NCBI RefSeq assembly: GCF_016765675.1
Contig: NZ_JAESWB010000168.1
Span: 558,001 to 622,000 of the forward strand
Length of the DNA stretch: 64,000 nt
From: Neobacillus paridis
GTDB lineage: Bacteria > Bacillota > Bacilli > Bacillales > Cytobacillaceae
Reading direction: 5' to 3'
The translations under genes and the position numbers were made by a program. Of the stretch, positions 1 to 7,768 are shown piece after piece. The notes beneath the pieces are model-generated. The model was not told the DNA's origin. It saw nothing but the letters and a program-made list of their open reading frames with translations, and ran no database searches. Within the stretch, counting starts at the first letter, position 1. Every line of letters begins with the position of its first letter.

Positions 1-419
1 GTTATGAAATTGAAAAGGCCTTAATTGCTGGCGAAATTGAGGTAAAAGATCTTCCGATTATTTGGAATCAGAAAATGCATGATTATTTAGGTGTCACTCC
101 GGCAACTGATCTTGAGGGAGTGCTCCAGGATGTCCATTGGTCCTATGGCGATATTGGTTATTTTCCATCTTATTCGTTAGGAAATCTTTATGCCGCCCAA
201 ATTCTAAGAACGATTCAAAAACAGTTGCCTGATTTTCCAAAACTGATAGAAAGCGGCCGGTTTGATGTGATCCAAGGCTGGTTAAAGGAAAATGTCCATC
301 AGTATGGCAAGCTCTATACGCCGAATGATTTAATTGTCAAGGTAACCGGTGAAGAGTTAAACGCAGACTATCTGGTAGAATATCTTGAGGAAAAATATGC
401 TGAGATATATGAACTATAA
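1..419 (+). CDS. ypwA: M32-family metallocarboxypeptidase (Taq-type), C-terminal part only
   Basis: The gene runs in from the left edge. Codons are in frame from base 3 and end at the TAA at 417-419, giving about 138 residues. The visible part contains the family-typical stretch IWNQKMHDYLG, then a helical tail rich in aromatic and acidic residues (VHWSYGDIGYFPSYSLGNLY). Members of this family are zinc carboxypeptidases of about 500 residues that trim C-terminal amino acids in the cytoplasm. The HEXXH zinc motif lies upstream of the window, so catalytic competence cannot be judged. The gene is followed by an independent promoter and riboswitch, so it is transcriptionally separate from what follows. 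The symbol is by resemblance to B. subtilis YpwA. Confidence 0.85.
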   Translation, partial: YEIEKALIAGEIEVKDLPIIWNQKMHDYLGVTPATDLEGVLQDVHWSYGDIGYFPSYSLGNLYAAQILRTIQKQLPDFPKLIESGRFDVIQGWLKENVHQYGKLYTPNDLIVKVTGEELNADYLVEYLEEKYAEIYEL

Positions 420-432
420 AGAAATTAAACTA

Positions 433-461
433 TTGACAAAATAATGGATAAATAATATATT
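433..461 (+). promoter_or_regulatory. SigA-type promoter of the manganese riboswitch transcript
   Basis: A perfect -35 box TTGACA (433-438) is followed by a 17-base spacer and TATATT (456-461). It would start transcription just upstream of the riboswitch that begins near 484. Confidence 0.75.
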
Positions 462-483
462 GGTAGTAATAAAATATTTCCTT

Positions 484-600
484 AAAAGGGGAGTAGCTGG
501 TACAATAAAGTCGTCATTCTCGAGAAGTCCATTTCTCCGGCTTTATTGGCAACATTACGTTGTTAGCAAGACCTTTACTGTTGATGGTAAAGGTCTTTTC
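484..600 (+). promoter_or_regulatory. yybP-ykoY manganese riboswitch with terminator
   Basis: The leader carries the yybP-ykoY signatures: GGGGAGTAGCTG near 488-499, GTCGTCATTC near 510-519 and CCGGCTTTATTGGCAA at 537-552. It is followed by a GC-containing hairpin, AAGACCTTTAC (568-578) paired with GTAAAGGTCTT (587-597), running into a short T tract. This class binds Mn2+ and switches on downstream genes by preventing terminator formation. The downstream gene is a TerC-family protein, the usual partner of this class. I infer ON-switch control by transcriptional antitermination. Confidence 0.88.
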
Positions 601-613
601 TATGATTAATTGG

Positions 614-643
614 GGCCTTTACTGTAATGGTAAAGGCCTTTTT
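614..643 (+). terminator. Second, near-duplicate terminator hairpin in the Mn leader
   Basis: GGCCTTTAC (614-622) pairs with GTAAAGGCC (630-638), followed by TTTTT. Arms and loop closely copy the riboswitch hairpin 45 bases upstream, so the leader has two tandem look-alike terminators before the ribosome site at 673-680. Confidence 0.7.
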
Positions 644-688
644 ACATGGAGTATTTTAGAAAAAATCGAAATGGAGGAGGATGTTTTA

Positions 689-1474
689 ATGGAATTATCG
701 CTTGTTTTGGAGTACGGCTCTGTTTTATTGATTTTGATCGCTTTGGAAGGTCTATTGGCTGCCGATAATGCGCTGGTGCTGGCGATCATGGTAAAACCGC
801 TCCCGCAGACACAGCGGAAAAAGGCGTTATTCTACGGTTTGGCAGGGGCTTTTGTGTTTCGCTTTGTATCGTTGTTTGCCATTTCATTTCTCGTTGATGT
901 CTGGCAGGTACAGGCAATCGGTGCCCTTTATTTACTTTTCATGGCAGGAAATCATATCTTTCGAAAGTCAGTAAAAGGGAAGGCTGAGGAAGACACTCCA
1001 AAGGAGAAAGCCACTGGAAAAAGCGGATTTTGGCTGACGGTTTTAAAGGTGGAAGTTGCTGATATTGCGTTTGCCGTCGATTCGATTTTGGCCGCGGTTG
1101 CGATGGCAGTTGTGCTGCCAAACACAGCACTGCCTAACATTGGCGGCCTTGATGGCGGCAAATTTCTGGTTATTTTTGCCGGCGGCATCATTGGCTTGGT
1201 GCTGATGCGATTTGCCGCGAACATATTTGTGAAGCTGTTAGAAAAAAAGCCTGGTCTGGAAATTGCTGCCTTTACAATAGTTGGCTGGGTTGGAGTAAAA
1301 CTGGCGGTTTATACACTATCACATCCTCAACTAGCGGTTCTTAGTGAGGAGTTTGCCCACTCGACGGAGTGGAAAATAAGCTTTTATCTTGTGTTACTGG
1401 GGATCGCTGCGGCTGGCTGGCTGTTTTCTAAAGACGGAACAGATAAAAAAACATCCAAAGCTTCCTCGTCTTAA
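689..1474 (+). CDS. ykoY: TerC-family membrane protein (YkoY/MeeY-like, Mn export)
   Basis: This is a 261-residue polytopic membrane protein. The TerC signature is near the N-terminus (ALEGLLAADNALVLAIMVKP), with a second conserved acidic motif in mid-protein (VEVADIAFAVDSILAA); both are expected to bind metal within the membrane. TerC proteins of the YkoY/YceF type are linked to Mn2+ export and metalation of secreted enzymes. The ATG at 689 is chosen because GGAGGAGG at 673-680 sits eight bases upstream; an in-frame ATG at 671 overlaps that site and is less likely. Upstream in-frame codons fall in the riboswitch hairpins. The manganese riboswitch directly upstream supports the role. The last residues are lysine- and serine-rich and probably cytoplasmic. 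Confidence 0.88.
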   Translation: MELSLVLEYGSVLLILIALEGLLAADNALVLAIMVKPLPQTQRKKALFYGLAGAFVFRFVSLFAISFLVDVWQVQAIGALYLLFMAGNHIFRKSVKGKAEEDTPKEKATGKSGFWLTVLKVEVADIAFAVDSILAAVAMAVVLPNTALPNIGGLDGGKFLVIFAGGIIGLVLMRFAANIFVKLLEKKPGLEIAAFTIVGWVGVKLAVYTLSHPQLAVLSEEFAHSTEWKISFYLVLLGIAAAGWLFSKDGTDKKTSKASSS

Positions 1475-1651
1475 CAAGATCAGGCAGGATTCAATCTTTT
1501 AAAAAAAGGATCCCTGATTCCTGGATAACTCCCGTTTTAATGATTTTTATTAAGGAGAAAAAGGTCTCAGGAAAAAATACTTATTTAAAAGGCGCAGAAC
1601 TTCTTAATTAGATAAAACATGTGTTATGATTGGAAAAGTGGAAATAATAGT

Positions 1652-1685
1652 GAAAGGGCTGTGTAACTTGGAGCAGCCTTTTCAT
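1652..1685 (+). terminator. Weak terminator-like hairpin in the 1475-1748 gap
   Basis: AAAGGGCTG (1653-1661) can pair with CAGCCTTTT (1676-1684) with one bulged base, running into a short T-rich stretch. It lies in the 274-base gap after the TerC gene, where nothing else is evident. The right arm resembles the hairpin arm after the second dCache receptor near 59800. Confidence 0.35.
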
Positions 1686-1748
1686 TTGTTTAGGGCATGA
1701 AATGACAGAGTAAAATCATTTCTATTTACTATTTGAGAGGTATATTAT

Positions 1749-2429
1749 ATGAAGTTGAGACTATATCTTACCATTGCCTTTGTCCTCAGCGTGCTTTGCA
1801 TAATTGGCTTTGCCATGGTGTCGCTATTCGTTAAGGACCATCAAATTATCGGTTTTGACCGAACAATTATTTCGGCAGTTCAGGGACTGGAGTCACCAGG
1901 ATTAACGAAGGTGATGAAATTATTTACTTTTATCGGCTCCACGGAATTTGTTATCATTCTCAGTTTACTTCTCGTCTTTTTCTTATATAAGGTCCTGCAG
2001 CATCGCCTAGAAGTGGTTCTGTTTATTGTGGTTTTAATGGGGTCCGGGATTATTAATCAGCTGCTGAAACAATTTTTCCACCGGGTTCGGCCCGATTTTC
2101 ATCGTCTGATTGAAATTGGCGGCTACAGCTTTCCAAGCGGTCATGCGATGAATGCATTTACCGTTTATGTGATGATTTCATTCTTGCTTTGGCGTCACAT
2201 TTCTAGCAGACTGGGGAGGGGTGTTTTAATTTTCTTCAGTACTGTGATGATCTTGGCGATCGGAATAAGCCGAATCTATTTGGGGGTCCATTACCCCAGT
2301 GACGTGATCGGCGGTTATTTGGCAAGTGGAGTATGGGTGTCGATGGCGATATTCTTTTTCCAATTTTACAAAGAAAAGCGGTATAATAGAAAGTACAATC
2401 TGGTGGAAAATAGCAGGGAAAACCGTTAA
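1749..2429 (+). CDS. PAP2-family membrane lipid phosphatase
   Basis: The 226-residue protein is mostly transmembrane and has all three type-2 phosphatidic acid phosphatase motifs: KQFFHRVRP (Kx6RP), PSGH within YSFPSGHAMNA, and SRIYLGVHYPSD (SRx5Hx3D), whose histidine is the catalytic nucleophile. Such enzymes dephosphorylate phosphatidylglycerophosphate, undecaprenyl pyrophosphate or related lipids on the outer side of the membrane. B. subtilis relatives include YodM/PgpB and BcrC; the substrate cannot be settled here. GAGAGGT lies nine bases before the ATG. The next gene is pssA, so this looks like a small phospholipid operon. Confidence 0.88.
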   Translation: MKLRLYLTIAFVLSVLCIIGFAMVSLFVKDHQIIGFDRTIISAVQGLESPGLTKVMKLFTFIGSTEFVIILSLLLVFFLYKVLQHRLEVVLFIVVLMGSGIINQLLKQFFHRVRPDFHRLIEIGGYSFPSGHAMNAFTVYVMISFLLWRHISSRLGRGVLIFFSTVMILAIGISRIYLGVHYPSDVIGGYLASGVWVSMAIFFFQFYKEKRYNRKYNLVENSRENR

Positions 2430-2436
2430 AACAGGA

Positions 2437-3138
2437 GTGATACATATTATTAAGAACAGTATTCCGAATCTATTTACCCTTTTTAATTTGTTTTTTGGTT
2501 TTTTGTCCGTCATGTATTCAGCGGTGGGGGACTATAAAAATGCGGCGATTCTCATCTTAATTGGGATGATGCTTGATAGTATGGATGGGCGGGTTGCCAG
2601 GATGCTGCAAGTGCAAAGTGATCTCGGGAAGGAATTGGATTCTCTGGCAGATATCGTTACCTTTGGGGTTGCCCCGGCAATGATGGCGTATTATGCCTAT
2701 TTTTCAGCGTTCGGTGTTTTCGGGATGGCGATTGCTGGTCTTTTTCCGTTATTTGGTGCCTATCGTTTAGCAAGGTTCAATATAAACGCGGTCAAATCAT
2801 CGCTAAAATATTTTTCCGGAGTGCCCATTACTGCTGGCGGCGGGATCTTGACCTTTTTAACGTTATTTCACGGGAAGATGCCAAGCATTATTCTTCCGAT
2901 CGCTTTTTTTGTGATTTGTATTTTAATGGTAAGTACCATTAAAATACCAAGCTTAAAAGAAGTACCGCTGCCGAAATATGGAATCATTATTACCCTATTT
3001 TTAGGCTATGCAATCTACATTGTTTTCAAAAGAGAACAACATCGGTTTCCCTATTTTATATATGTTGCCATTCCGCTGTACATACTATTTATTGGCTACC
3101 AGTTGGTCAGATCCAAACGCAAAAGCAGTGTAAAATGA
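2437..3138 (+). CDS. pssA: CDP-diacylglycerol--serine O-phosphatidyltransferase
   Basis: The enzyme makes phosphatidylserine from CDP-diacylglycerol and serine at the membrane. The full CDP-alcohol phosphotransferase motif is visible: DGRVAR, eight residues, G, three, D, three, D (DGRVARMLQVQ then GKELDSLAD). Several hydrophobic helices follow. The start is uncertain. GTG 2437 is the first plausible canonical codon after the PAP2 stop, but it lies inside the best ribosome site, AGGAGTGAT (2433-2441). That site is ideally spaced for the ATT codon at 2446 (IIKNSIPN). Reading could extend upstream to 2326, but this would overlap PAP2 coding sequence in another frame with unlikely composition. 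Confidence 0.85.
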   Translation: MIHIIKNSIPNLFTLFNLFFGFLSVMYSAVGDYKNAAILILIGMMLDSMDGRVARMLQVQSDLGKELDSLADIVTFGVAPAMMAYYAYFSAFGVFGMAIAGLFPLFGAYRLARFNINAVKSSLKYFSGVPITAGGGILTFLTLFHGKMPSIILPIAFFVICILMVSTIKIPSLKEVPLPKYGIIITLFLGYAIYIVFKREQHRFPYFIYVAIPLYILFIGYQLVRSKRKSSVK

Positions 3139-3184
3139 AAAATGGGGTCTGACACATACAAGTTGACGAAAAGGATGATGTAAA

Positions 3185-3487
3185 ATGAAAGTTAAGATTA
3201 ACCGGAATGCGGCTAAAGCATTAAAGAAAATGTTAGAACAAGACGATGCCCAGGGCAAGATGTTTCGCGTTTATGTGACAAATGTACATGGAGACCATGC
3301 CCATTATGATATGAGGCTGGACACCCCGACAGATAAGGATGAGGTCGTTGAAACCGATAAGGATATCTCGTTTATTCTTGAAAAAGGAAATGAGTACCTG
3401 GATGGAATATGGATTCAGTATTTTCAAGTGCCAGAGGAGGAGTGGGTGATAACGAATCCGTCAAAAGGCAGCCACCATCATCATTAA
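3185..3487 (+). CDS. HesB/IscA-fold small protein without cysteines
   Basis: A 100-residue soluble protein with a good ribosome site (AAGGATGAT) before the ATG. The N-terminal pattern (MKVKINRNAAKALKKMLEQ) and the beta-rich middle ending in EYLDGIWIQYF resemble HesB-like proteins of the Bacillus YneR type. It has no cysteine at all, so it cannot carry an Fe-S cluster in the way IscA does. The C-terminus ends in GSHHHH, a natural histidine tail that might bind metal. Family assignment is moderate. It is followed directly by a strong terminator. Confidence 0.55.
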   Translation: MKVKINRNAAKALKKMLEQDDAQGKMFRVYVTNVHGDHAHYDMRLDTPTDKDEVVETDKDISFILEKGNEYLDGIWIQYFQVPEEEWVITNPSKGSHHHH

Positions 3488-3495
3488 AGAGCGAA

Positions 3496-3527
3496 GCACT
3501 TAGGCGTAACTTGCCTAGGTGTTTTTT
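3496..3527 (+). terminator. Rho-independent terminator
   Basis: CACTTAGGC pairs with GCCTAGGTG (one G-T wobble) around a seven-base loop, followed by seven Ts. It closes the PAP2-pssA-HesB-like group. Confidence 0.85.
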
Positions 3528-3657
3528 TGGCCCATAGGAATGAGTCTTCGTAGTTATATTTACTATAAAAGTATTATGTAAACTTATGGATTGAAACCTT
3601 TGATTGGAAGGAGCTAAAAATGTTACCCTAATGAAAGTAGAGAAAGGAGAGAGTACT

Positions 3658-4404
3658 ATGAATGTAAATAACGGAGAAATAAAACTCATTGCATTAGATA
3701 TGGATGGAACACTTTTAAATAACATTCACCAAATCTCGCCGGCAAACCGCCTTGCAATCAAAGTGGCCCAAGAAAATGGTGTAAAAGTGGTTCTTAGCAC
3801 CGGGCGGTCTTACCAGACTTGTCATGATTATGCCGATTCACTCGGACTCAATTCCTATTTGGTCACCGTAAATGGAAGTGAAATTTGGGATGAACAACGC
3901 AAGCTGATAAAAAGGTTAGTGGTGAAAACAGAACTAATTGAATGGATGTGGCAGCTTAGCCAGCAATACCAAACCACCTTTTGGGCGATTAACACGGAGC
4001 GCACTTGGCATAATGAAATGCCGAAAGACTTATATTCATTTGAATGGATGAAGTTTGGCTTTATCATCAATGACCAGGTAATTAGGGAGAAGATCTTTCA
4101 CGAACTTCAATCCAATGGAGAATTGGAAGTAAGTAACTCTGCACCAAATAATATCGAAGTAAATGACAAAGGAGTTAATAAGGCAAAGGGGCTGGAAATG
4201 GTCTGTGACCGCTTGGGAATTACCATGAATCAGGTCATGGCCGTTGGTGATAGTTTGAATGATTTAGCGATGATTAAAGAAGCCGGCATTGGCGTAGCGA
4301 TGGGTAACGCCCAGGAAGCAGTCAAGCAGCATGCAGATTGGGTTACTGCTGACAATGAAGAGGATGGCGTGGCAAAGGCCATTCGTAAATGGGTATTAAA
4401 ATGA
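3658..4404 (+). CDS. HAD-superfamily Cof-type phosphatase
   Basis: A 248-residue cytoplasmic HAD-IIB hydrolase. Motif I is LDMDGTLL with the nucleophilic aspartate near residue 13; motif II is STGRS; the C-terminal motif is AVGDSLNDLAMI with the Mg-binding GDxxND, preceded by the conserved lysine in NKAKGLEMV. Such enzymes dephosphorylate sugar phosphates, flavin precursors or nucleotides; the substrate is unknown. The ATG at 3658 is preferred because GAAAGGAGAG lies just before it; an upstream in-frame start at 3604 has a weaker context. The stop overlaps the start of the next gene by four bases (ATGA). Confidence 0.85.
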   Translation: MNVNNGEIKLIALDMDGTLLNNIHQISPANRLAIKVAQENGVKVVLSTGRSYQTCHDYADSLGLNSYLVTVNGSEIWDEQRKLIKRLVVKTELIEWMWQLSQQYQTTFWAINTERTWHNEMPKDLYSFEWMKFGFIINDQVIREKIFHELQSNGELEVSNSAPNNIEVNDKGVNKAKGLEMVCDRLGITMNQVMAVGDSLNDLAMIKEAGIGVAMGNAQEAVKQHADWVTADNEEDGVAKAIRKWVLK

Positions 4405-5254
4405 ATCAACCAATTGCGATCGTGACCGGTTCTTCAAGCGGGTTCGGGCTGTTAACTGTTCTGGAGCTGGCCCGGTCGGGTTTTCAGGTGATTGCGACAA
4501 TGCGAAACCTCGAAAAAGGCAGCGATTTATTAAAACAGGCTAAAAACCAAAATCTCGAGGCGAATATTTCAATTCACGAGCTAGATGTGACATCCTGACA
4601 TCCGAGACTTCGATTGAAAAATTAAGCACCTTTCTCAAAACGTTAGGCAGGGTGGATGTCCTTGTTAATAATGCGGGATACGCAGCTGGCGGTTTTGTCG
4701 AGGAGCTTCCTTTAGAGGAATACCGCAAGCAATTTGAGACAAATGTATTTGGCGTTATTGCCGTGACAAAAACCGTTCTTCCCTACATGAGAAGGCAAGG
4801 CAGTGGGAAGATTATTAATATGAGCAGCATTAGCGGCATCGTGGCATTTCCGGGGTTGTCTCCCTATTGTGCCTCAAAGCATGCGCTTGAGGGCTGGAGC
4901 GAAAGCCTGCGTTTGGAAATGAAACCTTTTGGTGTTGATGTTATTTTGATAGAGCCAGGGTCATACAAAACAAGTATTTGGTCAACCGGCAGGCAGGTGA
5001 CGCCTTCCCAGGAAGAATCCCCGTATTTCACACTAATGAAAAAACTGGAAGACTATATTTTAGCAGGGGAAGGGGGATTTGGCGATCCAAGGGAAGTAGC
5101 ACAAAAAGTTGCGGAGATTTCCACAATGAAGGAGCCGAACTTTCGATTTCCAATCGGGAAAGGAGTTAAACTGACGATTCGCTTAAAAAATTTAATCCCT
5201 TGGAAAAAATGGGAATCCCAAGTGATGAAAAATGTTAACAAAACAAAAAACTAG
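4401..5254 (+). pseudogene. yusZ: Short-chain dehydrogenase (YusZ-like), broken by an 8-bp tandem duplication
   Basis: Two adjoining frames together encode one classical short-chain dehydrogenase of about 280 residues. Frame one (4401 to a TGA at 4596-4598) holds the cofactor motif TGSSSGFG. Frame two holds NNAG, the catalytic serine region (INMSSISG) and the YCASK motif, and runs to 5254. The break is an exact duplication of TGACATCC at 4588-4595 and 4596-4603. Removing one copy restores the reading DVTSETSIEK, as expected for the family. The arrangement resembles B. subtilis YusZ. The ATG at 4401 overlaps the HAD gene stop, implying former translational coupling. It is either a recent pseudogene, a reversible slippage allele or an assembly error. 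Confidence 0.85.
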
Positions 5255-5325
5255 CAGCTTCAAGACTTTGCGCAAGCTCGCCGCATTCCCGACTAAACTG
5301 AATCATAGAAACAAGGTAGGAAGAT

Positions 5326-6540
5326 ATGATTAATAAACATAAAGTTATTAGTTTCATCATTTTTTTTGCTTGGATTTATCAAGCAATTTTTACCCAAACA
5401 GTTAGAGCAGAGGAAAATGTTCAAATCAGACCTAGTTCTTTTTTTCATTATTTTATTGAAACCAAGTTATTTGGGAAGTATTTCAAACCAGTATGGATCA
5501 ATCAAGACAGTAGCTATAAGATTTGTCTTGCCTTGGAAAATGCTGCAGGAGAGAGTCACCAAATTGTACCGGAGGTTGACCCGAAAACTATCGCAGTGAG
5601 TAATGAACCGATTAAGCTGTCGTTTGCTGGTGATGTTATGTTTGATTGGTCGGTGAAACAAACTGTGCGCCAAAAAGGGCCTGACTATCCGTTTGTCAAC
5701 ATTAAGTCAGAGCTAGCTTCCAGTGATGTAAATGTCGTGAATCTGGAAACGTCGATCACCACCGGAGGCAATAAGCAAGACAAACAATATACGTTTCGGT
5801 CTGACCCGCAAGCTTTGTCCGGATTAAAAAATGCCGGATTTCAGCTGGTCAGCTTGGCCAACAATCATTCGTTGGACTTTGGGCAATCCGGATTTGCCGA
5901 TACCATCGCCAATTTAAAAAAATACAGACTTGATTATGTCGGCGGTGGATTAAACAAGCAGGAAGCATACTCCGCAAGAACCTACATGATTAAAGGAAAA
6001 ACGGTCAAAATTCTGGCGTTTTCCCGGGTTCTTCCCGAAGGTTCATGGGTCGCAACAGCAACAAAACCAGGGTTAGCAAGTGGCTATGACATTCACTTGA
6101 TGGAAGAAACGATTCAAAACGAAAAAGCGGCCGCTGACCTGCTATTTGTCTTCATTCATTGGGGAATTGAACGGAATCGTTCGCCGGAACCGTTCCAACG
6201 AGACTGGGCAAGGAACATGATTGACGCTGGAGCTGACGGAGTCATTGGCAGCCACCCCCATGTGCTCCAGGGGTTTGAATATTATAAAGGAAAGCCGATA
6301 GCCTATTCGTTAGGCAACTTCCTTTTTCCAAACTATGTTAGAGGAAACGCAGCGCAAACGGGTATTTTGCACTTAAATATCGAAAATGAGAAAATTGGCA
6401 TGTCTTTTGTCCCGTTTCGAATTTACCAGGATCGAATCGTGCCGCAAACAGCTGCTGAAAAAAACTATGTTTGGCGGGAGCTGCAAGGTCTGTCGTTTGG
6501 TAGGCTGCAAATTCAAAATGGCTCAATTATCGGCTATTGA
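5326..6540 (+). CDS. CapA/PGA_cap-family secreted protein
   Basis: A 404-residue protein with an N-terminal hydrophobic segment ending near AEEN, so exported or membrane-anchored. From about residue 95 it carries the PGA_cap fold: FAGDVMFDW, NLETSIT, LANNHSLDFG, IHWG and GSHPHVLQG, the set of D, E, N and H residues expected of a calcineurin-like metal site. Relatives include CapA/PgsA/YwtB of poly-gamma-glutamate capsule synthesis. No capB, capC or capE neighbours are present, so a capsule role is not supported by context. A ribosome site (AAGGTAGGAAG) precedes the ATG and a strong terminator follows. Confidence 0.8.
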   Translation: MINKHKVISFIIFFAWIYQAIFTQTVRAEENVQIRPSSFFHYFIETKLFGKYFKPVWINQDSSYKICLALENAAGESHQIVPEVDPKTIAVSNEPIKLSFAGDVMFDWSVKQTVRQKGPDYPFVNIKSELASSDVNVVNLETSITTGGNKQDKQYTFRSDPQALSGLKNAGFQLVSLANNHSLDFGQSGFADTIANLKKYRLDYVGGGLNKQEAYSARTYMIKGKTVKILAFSRVLPEGSWVATATKPGLASGYDIHLMEETIQNEKAAADLLFVFIHWGIERNRSPEPFQRDWARNMIDAGADGVIGSHPHVLQGFEYYKGKPIAYSLGNFLFPNYVRGNAAQTGILHLNIENEKIGMSFVPFRIYQDRIVPQTAAEKNYVWRELQGLSFGRLQIQNGSIIGY

Positions 6541-6558
6541 CAGTAATATGTACCGCTT

Positions 6559-6587
6559 ACAGAGGATCACTTCATCCTCTGTTTTTT
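6559..6587 (+). terminator. Rho-independent terminator
   Basis: ACAGAGGAT (6559-6567) pairs perfectly with ATCCTCTGT (6574-6582) around CACTTC, followed by a T tract. Confidence 0.88.
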
Positions 6588-6781
6588 GTCGAAAAAAGAT
6601 ATAGGAAAATAATGTAAGAGGGCGTTGAAACAAAGTTAAACATTTATTTCCAAAACTATTTTAATTAAACGGAGTATGGAAAAAGTTTTTTTAAAATAGG
6701 GAAATTTTAAAATGTTTGCAGGAATTTATGGGATATTCAGAGAATAATAGGAATAAGATTTTTATAAAGGAGGAGGTTAAA

Positions 6782-7246
6782 ATGGAATTTAGAATAGTAG
6801 AAAAAGAAGAGTTAAAAGTAGTCGGTATTTCATGGAATGGCACTTATTCGCAAGCCAAAATCATCCCACGTCTTTTCGATATAATGGAGAAGCGTCTTGA
6901 GGAAGTGCCTTTTCAGACAAAAGATCCGGTACTGATAGCCCCATTTCATAGCAGGGAATCGGAATTTACCTATTATGTAACCACACCTGTGGAAGAGGTT
7001 AAAGAAGTCCCAGAAGGTATGGTTGGATTTTCAATTCCACGAAAATATTATGTTCGCACCACCCATCTGGGAGGGCCGGAAGAGGTTGAAAATACATACC
7101 TGCGTCTGTTCAATTGGATGGAGGAATATGGTTATGAACAGGATCACCAGGCATTAAGTCTTGAAATCTTCCCAAAACAGCAAAATGCCGCAGGAAACCT
7201 CCAGTTTGAAATCTATCTACCGATTAAGATGTATAAAAATAACTGA
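6782..7246 (+). CDS. GyrI-like/AraC effector-binding-domain protein
   Basis: A stand-alone 154-residue effector-binding domain protein with no DNA-binding domain. The opening MEFRIVEKEELKVVGI, the central phase (YYVTTPVEEV) and the ending LQFEIYLPIK match the GyrI-like fold, which binds small hydrophobic or cationic molecules. The ATG at 6782 follows GGAGGAGG at ideal spacing; upstream in-frame codons lack a site. It appears monocistronic. The ligand is unknown. Confidence 0.75.
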   Translation: MEFRIVEKEELKVVGISWNGTYSQAKIIPRLFDIMEKRLEEVPFQTKDPVLIAPFHSRESEFTYYVTTPVEEVKEVPEGMVGFSIPRKYYVRTTHLGGPEEVENTYLRLFNWMEEYGYEQDHQALSLEIFPKQQNAAGNLQFEIYLPIKMYKNN

Positions 7247-7347
7247 CATGGAGTTTGATATAAAATAGACAGTGAATAAATGAATCGAAAAGATTGTGTC
7301 GAAATTTAGAAACTTAACGTGAATAAGAAAAAAAAGTCGAAAAAACA

Positions 7348-7376
7348 TATACAAACAAGCAGACTTTTTCTATAAT
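7348..7376 (+). promoter_or_regulatory. Probable SigA promoter of the cobalamin operon
   Basis: TATACA (7348-7353), a 17-base spacer and a perfect TATAAT (7371-7376). It would initiate about 20 bases before the riboswitch. Confidence 0.5.
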
Positions 7377-7399
7377 GACGTTGACAAGGAAATATTCGA

Positions 7400-7600
7400 A
7401 AAATAGGTGCTAAAAAAATCTTTCAAAAAGATTTTGCTTAAAAGGGAAGTTTGGTGAAAAACCAACGCGGTCCCGCCACTGTAAATGGGAGCTGCCTATA
7501 TCATGTCACTGTCAATTTGATGGGAAGACATAGGAAGCGATGACCATAAGCCAGGAGACCTGCCTATTTTCTTACGCCAATAAACCTACGAGGATAGGGA
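7400..7600 (+). promoter_or_regulatory. Cobalamin (B12) riboswitch
   Basis: The aptamer is recognisable from TAGGTGC at its 5' side, GGTCCCGCCACTGTAAATGG at 7469-7488 and the B12 box AAGCCAGGAGACCTGCC at 7548-7564. A terminator hairpin lies about 60 bases further on. The purine-rich strand near 7590-7606 (AGGATAGGGAGGTGTGG) can pair with the left terminator arm and may be the antiterminator. Adenosylcobalamin binding should favour termination and shut off the corrinoid operon. Confidence 0.92.
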
Positions 7601-7657
7601 GGTGTGGAAGACTGGACTGCTTTTACTGATTTTTGGTAAATGAATCTAATCATACCA

Positions 7658-7689
7658 ACATCCTCCACAGATAGGAGGATGTTTTTTTG
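7658..7689 (+). terminator. Riboswitch-controlled attenuator
   Basis: ACATCCTCC (7658-7666) pairs perfectly with GGAGGATGT (7674-7682), followed by seven Ts. It lies between the B12 aptamer and btuF, the position expected for a transcriptional off switch. Confidence 0.88.
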
Positions 7690-7768
7690 TGGAGATGCAA
7701 ACGCAGTCTTGATTAGGGTGTAAGGTACGAATAGCGCTTGTCACAATTACTAGAAGGTGGGTACAGAC

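Noticed and set aside
3468..3487. GSHHHH at a protein C-terminus as vector contamination
   Set aside because: The run is only four histidines, inside a gene with native flanks, ribosome site and terminator; no vector sequence surrounds it.
4401..5254. Programmed frameshifting in the dehydrogenase gene
   Set aside because: There is no slippery heptamer or downstream structure; an exact 8-bp duplication explains the break more simply.
7404..7409. A promoter using TTGACA at 7381-7386 for the cobalamin operon
   Set aside because: No acceptable -10 box lies 16-18 bases downstream, and it would start inside the riboswitch.
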